From DASVDE01 sp963740065 (lineage in GTDB: Bacteria > Actinomycetota > Thermoleophilia > Solirubrobacterales > 70-9), in the NCBI GenBank assembly GCA_963740065.1, contig CAVUCS010000003.1, positions 21,891 through 85,890 of the forward strand: DNA of 64,000 bases, read 5' to 3'. A program made the position numbers and the translations under genes. Within the stretch, counting starts at the first letter, position 1. Every line of letters starts with the position of its first letter. Under the pieces are notes generated by a model, which was not told the DNA's origin, did not search any database, and saw nothing but the letters and a program-made list of their open reading frames with translations. Shown here in pieces: positions 8,179 through 13,754 of this stretch.

Positions 8179-8943
8179 GAGTAGAGCCAAGCCTATGGAG
8201 TCGGCGGGCGCGAATGCGCTGGAGTCGCTGGCCGCCGAGGTGCACGCCTGCCGCCGCTGCCCGCGGCTGGTGGAGTGGCGCGAGGCCGCCGCGGCCGACC
8301 CGCCGCGCCGCTTTCGCGGCGAGGACTACTGGGCGCGGCCGGTGTCGGGGTTCGGCGACCCGGCGGCGCGGGTGGCGATCGTCGGCCTGGCGCCGGCGGC
8401 CCACGGAGCGAACCGGACCGGGCGGATGTTCACCGGCGACCGCTCGGGCGACTGGCTCTACGCGGCGCTGCACCGGGCGGGGTTCGCGAGCCAACCGGAA
8501 TCGACGCCGGTGCCGACGACGGCCTGCGGCTGCGCGACGCCTACGTCACCGCGATCGTGCGCTGCGCTCCGCCCGCCAACAAGCCGCTGCCGCAGGAGCG
8601 CGACAACTGCCTCCCTTATATAGAGCGGGAGCTGGCGCTGCTGGAGAACAGCCGCGTGATCGTCGCCCTGGGAGCGTTCGCCTGGGACGGCGCGCTGCGG
8701 GCGGTCCGGGCGCTGGGCGGCGAGGTGCCGAGACCGCGACCGAGGTTCGGCCACGGCGCCGAAACCTCCCTCAACCGCCCGGTGCAACGCAAACACCCCG
8801 AAATAGGGGGACAAAACGTTTCACCGGGGGGGTGGACGCTGCTTGGCTGCTACCACCCGAGCCAGCAGAACACGTTCACCGGGCGGCTGACCGAGGAGAT
8901 GCTGGACGGGGTGTTCGCGAGGGCGCGGGAGCTGGCCCGCTAG
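8177..8943 (+). CDS. Uracil-DNA glycosylase, UDGb (family 5) type, frameshifted and carrying palindrome A6
   Basis: Removes uracil from DNA as the first step of base-excision repair. The N-terminal iron-sulfur region begins VHACRRCPRLVEWRE. Motif 1 is VGLAPAAHGANRTGRMFTGD; the middle is DAYVTAIVRCAPPANKPLPQE; motif 2 is LLGCYHPSQQNTFTGRLT. A one-base shift near 8499-8515 separates the first part from DDGLRLRDAYV. Palindrome A6 is translated as about 15 extra residues (PVQRKHPEIGGQNVS) between FGHGAE and the LLGCYHPS motif, where the family normally has a short loop. The ATG at 8177 overlaps, on the opposite strand, the ATG of the lipoprotein gene; an ATG at 8195 is a possible alternative start. 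Confidence 0.82.
8781..8825. repeat. Palindrome family A, copy A6 (45 bp), inside the uracil-DNA glycosylase gene
   Basis: Begins GGTGCAACGCAAACACCCC and ends ACGTTTCACC with centre GAAATAG; the arms are imperfect. Its length, a multiple of three, keeps the glycosylase frame open. Confidence 0.85.
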
Positions 8944-9554
8944 GACTTCGCGTCGGCCCTCTCGGCGTCGAATTCGGGCGATTCGAAATGCAGAATGTCG
9001 ACCTTCGCGACGATGCCCTTCTCATCGCTCGTCGCCAAGCGAGAGGAGTTCTCGACCTGGATCTCCAGCACTCGATCGAGGGTTTCGGCCAGTAGCGACG
9101 CGATGTCCCCCCAACCCTGCTCGTCGAGTATCAGCGGGGTGCGGCTGAAGTGCCGGTCTTCGCGGGAATTGAAAGTGCCCGCCTCGAGCGCCTCCATCAC
9201 GTCCTGGATGATCATCTGGACACTGACGAGGGAGATGTCCTGCTGCTCGCCGCCTGAGAGCGATCTGAACTCTTGGTCACTGAGGAACGAGCGAGCCGTG
9301 GCCCGGTAGAAGTGCTCGACGGCGCCGCGACGCGGCTCAGTCCGAACCAGCTCGATGCATTCGTAGTCCCGCAGCACCTTGACGTGATAGCTGACCTGGC
9401 TGAGACCTTCGCCGAGCTCCTGGGCTATCTGATTGGGACTCGCTACCCGCTTGTGAAGGATCGTCAGGATCTGCATCCGGATTGGATGCGACAGGGCCTT
9501 CGCCATCCGAAGCTGGGCCCCGTTGAGCACTCTGTTCTTCGTGGTTGTAGGCAA
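8940..9554 (-). CDS. ArsR-type winged-helix transcriptional regulator
   Basis: 204 residues from a TTG at 9554, with ribosome site GGAGGAG 6 nt upstream, which decides the start. The N-terminal winged helix (AKALSHPIRMQILTILHKR, then NQIAQELGEGLSQVSYHVKVL) is the ArsR/HTH_20 pattern, with wing YECIELVRTEPRRGAVEH. The C-terminal 110 residues are a helical and strand-rich domain (EVSVQMIIQDVMEAL-like, then TLDRVLEIQVENSSRL) that I do not recognise as a sensor. A 12-bp palindrome lies 37-48 bp upstream of the start. It is divergent from the peptide/ThiF operon and could regulate both. Confidence 0.82.
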   Translation of the reverse strand: MPTTTKNRVLNGAQLRMAKALSHPIRMQILTILHKRVASPNQIAQELGEGLSQVSYHVKVLRDYECIELVRTEPRRGAVEHFYRATARSFLSDQEFRSLSGGEQQDISLVSVQMIIQDVMEALEAGTFNSREDRHFSRTPLILDEQGWGDIASLLAETLDRVLEIQVENSSRLATSDEKGIVAKVDILHFESPEFDAERADAKS

Positions 9555-9590
9555 CCGAATCTCCTCCGAGCGTTTGGCGCTATCGGACTT

Positions 9591-9602
9591 TGGACTAGTC
9601 CA
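9591..9602. promoter_or_regulatory. Candidate operator palindrome TGGACTAGTCCA
   Basis: Perfect 12-bp palindrome in the intergenic region between the ArsR-like gene (TTG at 9554) and the divergent peptide/ThiF operon (GTG at 9774). Its position fits an autoregulatory site; binding is inferred. Confidence 0.45.
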
Positions 9603-9757
9603 TCCTATTGACCCCAAAGGTCGGGCTGGACAAACCTCGGTGAACCGCCGGATGTGCGACTTCCGATTAGTTGAAACTTTTTTGATCATTGGGCGGGTCT
9701 GTATCGGTAAGGCCCCTCCTAAGGGCCGGCATTGGCAATGCAGCCACGCGACGCTCG

Positions 9758-9767
9758 AAGGGGGTGA
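9758..9767 (+). promoter_or_regulatory. Strong ribosome-binding site for the 19-residue peptide gene
   Basis: AAGGGGGTGA matches the consensus AAGGAGGTGA at 9 of 10 positions and lies 6 nt before the GTG at 9774. It is the main evidence that the peptide is translated. Confidence 0.7.
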
Positions 9768-9773
9768 GAGATA

Positions 9774-9833
9774 GTGAAGATCACCAAGACTGAGCCCGTC
9801 ATTCCGGCGCTTTCAATCCACAAGACGACCTGA
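9774..9833 (+). CDS. Putative 19-residue precursor peptide upstream of a ThiF-like enzyme
   Basis: GTG-initiated mini-gene encoding MKITKTEPVIPALSIHKTT and ending in TGA at 9831-9833. It is preceded by a near-perfect Shine-Dalgarno sequence at ideal spacing and followed, 68 nt later, by a ThiF/MccB-like adenylating enzyme with an RRE-like N-terminus. In microcin C-type systems a very short peptide gene lies directly upstream of the E1-like enzyme that modifies its C-terminus; the layout here is the same. The C-terminal residue is Thr rather than the Asn of MccA, so the modification, if any, would differ. It could instead be a leader peptide regulating translation of the downstream gene. Confidence 0.5.
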   Translation: MKITKTEPVIPALSIHKTT

Positions 9834-9901
9834 TCCCGCCTGCGGGGGTCCGGCTCGTTTCCGGAGTCGGGCCCACGCGAGCCTCTGCTCTCAAAGGAAC
9901 T

Positions 9902-11026
9902 ATGAACCGACCCCGCATCAAGAAGACCACCGAGATCATCGAGTCGCCCGAGGGCGACCTCTACCTGATGCGCCCAAGCGCCGGCGCCGACATCCGCATC
10001 GAGGCGCCCGACGAGGAGCAGCGGGCCTTGCTCGCGGCGCTCGACGGGACGCAGGCGCAGGCGTTGCTGGAGGACCGCTTCGGCGAGGGACTTGTCGGCG
10101 ACACCATCGCCCAGCTCGAGGAGCTGGGCGCGATCGAGGACGCGGTCGACGACGACCTGCTCGACAAGGAGGTGGTCGCCCGCTTCGACCGCCAGCTGCG
10201 CTACTTCAGCGACGTGCGGGTCGGCGGGCGGACGCCGGCCGAGTGCCAGGAGCGCCTGGCGGCCTCGCGCGTGGTCGTCTTCGGCGTCGGCGGGCTCGGC
10301 GGCTGGGCCGCCTGGGCGCTGGCCTGCTGCGGGGTCGGCGAGATGCTCCTGATCGACGGCGACCGGGTGGAGGCGAGCAACCTCAACCGCCAGATCCTCT
10401 ACACCGAGGCCGATGTCGGGCGGCTCAAGGCGGAGATGGCGGCCTCGCGCCTGAAAGCCTTCAACCCGGCGGCGCGGATCGAGGTGATCGCCGAGCGACT
10501 GGGCTCGGAGGCGGAGATCGCCGCCGCAATCGACGGCTACGACTTCCTCATCGACGCCGCCGACTGGCCCGCCCACGACGTCGAGCGCTGGGCCAACGCG
10601 GCCTGCTTCGCCGCCGGCGTCCCCTACATCACGATGAGCCACTTCCCGCCGATCGCGCGGGTCGGCCCGCTCTACATCCCCGGGGAGACCGGCTGCTTCG
10701 CCTGCCAGGAGACCGCCTACCGGCGCGAGTACCCGATGTTCGACATCGCGGTCGAGCAGCGCCGCGCCCAGCCCTCCCCCGCCGCCACCCTGGGCCCGGC
10801 CTGCGGGCTGATCGGCAGCCAGGTGGGGATGGAGGTGATGCACCACCTGACCGGGCTGGCGCCGCCCTCAACCCTCGGCGTCGCCCACATCTACGACCTG
10901 CGGACGATGGAGGTACAGCGCGAGCCGGTGGTGCCGGAGCCGGGATGCCCCGTCTGCGGCGATCTCCAGCCCGGCGACGACGGCAAGCGCCTCGGGGAAC
11001 CTAGAATGGTCTCCCCGCCGGCGTAG
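9902..11026 (+). CDS. ThiF/MoeB/MccB-like E1 adenylyltransferase with an RRE-like N-terminal domain
   Basis: 374 residues. Residues 1-85 look like a PqqD/RRE-type winged-helix peptide-binding domain (GDLYLMRPSAGADIRIEAP, then helices ending in LVGDTIAQLEELGAIED). From about residue 100 there is a classical E1 domain: RFDRQLRYFSD, the nucleotide-binding GVGGLGGWAAWALACCGVGE, DGDRVEASNLNRQILY, DFLIDAADWP, and zinc-binding CxxC pairs (ETGCFACQE and PGCPVCGD). E1 enzymes adenylate a peptide or protein C-terminus; the RRE-E1 arrangement resembles MccB and other RiPP enzymes. The ribosome site AAAGGAAC precedes the ATG. The gene follows the 19-residue peptide gene, its likely substrate. The stop codon lies inside the tRNA-Thr gene. 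No transporter is visible nearby. Confidence 0.8.
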   Translation: MNRPRIKKTTEIIESPEGDLYLMRPSAGADIRIEAPDEEQRALLAALDGTQAQALLEDRFGEGLVGDTIAQLEELGAIEDAVDDDLLDKEVVARFDRQLRYFSDVRVGGRTPAECQERLAASRVVVFGVGGLGGWAAWALACCGVGEMLLIDGDRVEASNLNRQILYTEADVGRLKAEMAASRLKAFNPAARIEVIAERLGSEAEIAAAIDGYDFLIDAADWPAHDVERWANAACFAAGVPYITMSHFPPIARVGPLYIPGETGCFACQETAYRREYPMFDIAVEQRRAQPSPAATLGPACGLIGSQVGMEVMHHLTGLAPPSTLGVAHIYDLRTMEVQREPVVPEPGCPVCGDLQPGDDGKRLGEPRMVSPPA

Positions 11027-11089
11027 CTCAGTTGGTAGAGCACTTCACTCGTAATGAAGGGGTCCCCGGTTCAAATCCGGGCGTCGGCT
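11017..11089 (+). tRNA. tRNA-Thr (anticodon CGT)
   Basis: 73-nt cloverleaf. The acceptor stem GCCGGCG pairs with CGTCGGC with one G-T pair; the D arm is GCTCAGTTGGTAGAGC; the anticodon arm CTTCA-CTCGTAA-TGAAG gives anticodon CGT; the T arm is CCCGG-TTCAAAT-CCGGG. CCA is not encoded. The 5' end overlaps the last 10 bp of the ThiF gene, and the 3' part (11048-11092) is duplicated at 12353-12397 as an att site. Confidence 0.93.
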
Positions 11090-11092
11090 CTG
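11048..11092. repeat. Direct repeat (attachment site) at the tRNA-Thr 3' part
   Basis: 45 bp from CTCGTAATGAAGG to GTCGGCTCTG, identical to 12353-12397. This copy is within the intact tRNA gene. Confidence 0.9.
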
Positions 11093-11226
11093 GAAGACCC
11101 TTATCTGAGGATGAGTCCGCCTCATGCCGGCAAGACGAAGCGACATCGCGATTCGTCCCACCCGCGTTACAGCCGATGTCTTCCGCTGAACCGACGAGCG
11201 ACTCAAATGCGGATTCGTCGCCTCCT

Positions 11227-11262
11227 TGGAAAAAAGAAAACCCGGCCCACGAGGGGCCGGGT
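11227..11262 (-). terminator. Rho-independent terminator of the NYN gene
   Basis: Stem ACCCGGCC/GGCCGGGT (11240-11262) around a 7-nt loop. On the minus strand it is followed by a U-rich run (complement of GGAAAAAAGAAAA). It lies 37 bp after the NYN stop. Confidence 0.8.
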
Positions 11263-11298
11263 GGTCTAGAGCCGGAATATACGCCATCGGCGCAAGCT

Positions 11299-12039
11299 TT
11301 ACCAGGGCGGCGGCTTTGAATAATCACCGCAGGGATCGGGAAGCTGGTGCGCGCGAAAGTCTGTCTCTTGCAGATTCGCCCACCAATGCCTACCCGCGCC
11401 TTTTGTCGCGTCTCCCTTGAGGGCGCCGGCAAGAAACCGACGCGACGGGTTGATCGTGCCAACGGGGATGCGCTCGCGCACTTGCTGAATCGGGAACCGC
11501 AAGTCGCTGTCGTTGGAGACCACAACCGCAGCGTCGATTCTTCCTTCAAGCGCATCGAGGAGGAGATGCGATGCGACGTTCACGTCCGAGCCCTTCTCCT
11601 CTCGATGGGCATACGAGACCATGAAGCGTGCGTCGGGAACCGGCGTCGCATCTTGGTCTTGCACCTTGATGGGCCATCGAGCCGTGGTTAAAACCGGCTT
11701 GCCGCTTTTGTTTTCGGTGGCCAAGGGTGCAGTCTTCACACGCGCGACGTAGTGTCCGTACTCGATCAAGTCGACGATGTTCCCGGCCCGTAGCGCCTTG
11801 AGATAGATGTCCTGCTCTTCAGCGCCATCACGGTTCGATGTGGCACTGATCCTTGCCGTGCAATAGACAAGCCGCTCAACGAAAGCGCCCTCCCAGTTTC
11901 TGCGCCTCCCGATCAAGTCTTCGGCGAGCGAGCGAATGTCGAGCCAGCGCCAACCGGCGGCGCCCTTTCCGCAGGAGTCTCGACCTCCGTAGTAGAGGTT
12001 GAACCCGTCGACGTATACCCCGACCCGCATCCGCTGCAT
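11299..12039 (-). CDS. NYN-domain (PIN-like) ribonuclease-type protein, island cargo
   Basis: 246 residues from ATG 12039 (an ATG at 12030 is also possible). The NYN/LabA-like fold is shown by the opening MRVGVYVDGFNLYYGGR, with the first catalytic Asp and Asn, a central FVERLVYCTARI strand, and the second acidic cluster DAAVVVSNDSDLRFPIQQV followed by RERIPVGTINP. These proteins are PIN-superfamily metal-dependent RNases; several sit in defence or phage contexts. It is the only gene between the two tRNA-Thr att repeats and carries its own terminator. An upstream open extension to 12348 has no family similarity and I treat it as non-coding. Confidence 0.82.
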   Translation of the reverse strand: MQRMRVGVYVDGFNLYYGGRDSCGKGAAGWRWLDIRSLAEDLIGRRRNWEGAFVERLVYCTARISATSNRDGAEEQDIYLKALRAGNIVDLIEYGHYVARVKTAPLATENKSGKPVLTTARWPIKVQDQDATPVPDARFMVSYAHREEKGSDVNVASHLLLDALEGRIDAAVVVSNDSDLRFPIQQVRERIPVGTINPSRRFLAGALKGDATKGAGRHWWANLQETDFRAHQLPDPCGDYSKPPPW

Positions 12040-12352
12040 CTTATGAGAGCAAAGTGGTACCGCGACGATCCCGCTGCTTGTGCCTGTGCCGGTGCTGCGC
12101 GACGGCTCAGGCGAGATACGCAAGCCGAAGGGCTGGTAACTGCCCCCTAAATCGCTGAGGCCCGCCGAAGCGGGCCTCGCACCCAGCCGCCGAGGCGACT
12201 GGGGGGATGGGAGGAAGTTACCCAGAATCGCCGGACGAGTCAATCCCGTGTCCCGAGAGATGTCCCGAACTGCGCAAATCTGACCTGATCTCAGCTGACC
12301 CGGATCGCCCTCATACGGCTCTGGAGTGCCGAATAGAGCCCAAATCAAGCGT
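12040..12352. promoter_or_regulatory. 313-bp non-coding part of the island, with one stable hairpin
   Basis: No gene seen. It contains a perfect 9-bp stem GAGGCCCGC/GCGGGCCTC with loop CGAA at 12157-12178. It lacks a U-run, so it may be a 5' leader structure or part of the island's recombination region rather than a terminator. Confidence 0.4.
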
Positions 12353-12397
12353 CTCGTAATGAAGGGGTCCCCGGTTCAAATCCGGGCGTCGGCTCTG
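12353..12397. repeat. Second direct repeat (attachment site), truncated tRNA-Thr
   Basis: Identical to 11048-11092 but without the 5' half of the tRNA, so this copy is not a functional tRNA gene. It marks the right end of the island. Confidence 0.9.
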
Positions 12398-12430
12398 CGG
12401 ACCCCTGTGCTCGCCGTACTACTGGCGGCC

Positions 12431-12934
12431 TCACGGCTTCAACGGCACGGTGAGCTGCTGCATGGTGCGCGAGCGGGAGAACTTGATCGCCAAATACATC
12501 AGCAGCGAGTCGCCGTTGTTGAGGATCTTGCGGGCCTGCGGGGTGAGCCGTAGGCGCAGGGCGAAGATGCCGGGGCCGGTCGCGGTGACCGGGGCGGCCC
12601 TGGCGACTTTGATGATCGAGAGCCCCGGCTGGGCTTGGCCGAAGGCCGAGAGGACGCCGGCCTTGCGGACGCGGACCGGGAGGGGGATCTCGCCGTTCTC
12701 GACCAGCGTGGAGATCTGCTCATCGCTGAGCGGATCGGTGCCGAAGGGAAGCAGGTACTGGTTATAGGCGGAGGAGCGTTGCTCGTTGGCCTTGCCGTCG
12801 GTCGAAGACCCGCCGCTGCTCTGCTTGGAAGCGCTCTGGCCCGTTGAGGTGGTTGTGCCCCCTCCCCCACCGCAGCCGCTCGCCAGTAGCGCCAGCGCCA
12901 CGACTGCTGCGCTCAGGGGTGCTCTCCTCATCAT
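12431..12934 (-). CDS. Lipoprotein, surface unit I
   Basis: 167 residues. A type II signal (AAVVALALLASGC with lipobox LASGC) is followed by a Gly/Ser/Thr linker and a compact domain (LPFGTDPLSDEQISTLVENG, then LRLRLTPQARKILNNGDSLL). I recognise no named family. A close paralogue lies at 47217-47750; about 100 bp near the 3' ends are nucleotide-identical, so the two were duplicated or converted recently. It is the last gene of surface operon I and abuts the tRNA-Thr island. Confidence 0.8.
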   Translation of the reverse strand: MMRRAPLSAAVVALALLASGCGGGGGTTTSTGQSASKQSSGGSSTDGKANEQRSSAYNQYLLPFGTDPLSDEQISTLVENGEIPLPVRVRKAGVLSAFGQAQPGLSIIKVARAAPVTATGPGIFALRLRLTPQARKILNNGDSLLMYLAIKFSRSRTMQQLTVPLKP

Positions 12935-12964
12935 GGTCCCCAGCCTAGGAAATGCGCCTAAACA

Positions 12965-13754
12965 TCAGCCCCGCACCCTGCAGGTGCGAACCAGGGTGCT
13001 GGTCAGGGTGCGGCCGTTGTCAAAGGACATCGAGGCGCGGGCGAAGGAGAAGGTGGCGACGGTGAAGCCGCGCGGAGCGGCGCAGGAGGCGCTGATGTAG
13101 CTGCGGCGCTTGCCCTTGAAGGTGTAGTTGCGGTGAAAGCGCAGCGACATCGACTTGACGTAGCCATAGCCATTGGAGACGGGCGGCACCGCCGCTCTCA
13201 GCGCGGTGCCGTAGGCCCCCCGGGTGCGCTTGATGTGAAAGACGATGATCCGGGTTATCGGCAGAGGGTCGGTGCCATAGATGTGGGCGAGGATCACTTC
13301 GCGGCCCTCTTTTCGGCGTTGAAGGCGAGGATGTGCCCGTTGGTGGGGAAGGTCGCCTGCTCGGGGAGGGCGGTGTTAGCCGAAAAGTGGCCCCTGCCGA
13401 CCAGCGCGTCGCGGCAGGCTCGAGGGCCCCGCGGCTGGAGGTGGCCTCGAGCTCCTTGTAGTGACAGCGCGGGAGGCCGCGGGAGCTAAGGCGCCCGCCC
13501 TTGTTTAGCGCGATCTCGATTCCTCGCAGGGAGGGAGGGCGATCGCCGGCGAGGGCTCTGATCTTGCCCCCGATGCTGACCTCGACCGGGGCGAGGGAGT
13601 CGCGGGGCAGGGTGGCGGGAGCCAGGCCGCCTTCAAATGTGACGAAGAGGTTGCCGCGCGAGGTCAGCTCGGCCGTGGCGATGGCCGCCGAGACACCGAG
13701 TAGTGCGATAACGGCGCTGAGGGCGATCGCCCCCTTGCGGGGCGACCCACTCAC
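12965..13754 (-). pseudogene. 26-kDa secreted protein, unit I copy, with two single-base deletions
   Basis: A disrupted copy of the protein encoded intact at 47781-48572. The N-terminal part has a signal peptide (ALSAVIALLGVSAAIATAEL) and the block LAPATLPRDSLAPVEVSIGG. Compared with the intact copy one base is missing near 13418-13424 and another near 13315, after which the correct frame resumes (MILAHIYGTDPLPITRIIVF ... SCAAPRGFTVATFSFAR). Sequencing error and real decay cannot be separated here. The GTG at 13754 overlaps the end of the preceding gene. Confidence 0.7.

Larger units (their letters stand above)
11048..12397. mobile_element. Mini integrative island in tRNA-Thr with NYN-nuclease cargo
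   Basis: Bounded by identical 45-bp direct repeats at 11048-11092 and 12353-12397 that correspond to the anticodon loop through the 3' end of tRNA-Thr, as left by site-specific integration of an element into a tRNA gene. The 1.26-kb interior holds a single evident gene (NYN-domain protein) with its own terminator and no integrase. Mobilisation in trans, or decay of a larger island, are the two possible readings. Confidence 0.8.

Noticed and set aside
7779..8180. Plus-strand frame starting in palindrome A5
   Set aside because: It begins with repeat sequence and lies opposite the ferritin-like lipoprotein, whose helices and signal peptide are convincing.
11032..11555. Small frames on both strands over the tRNA-Thr and the terminator region
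   Set aside because: They consist of tRNA and island flank sequence, with no conserved features; the NYN gene end and its terminator explain this stretch.
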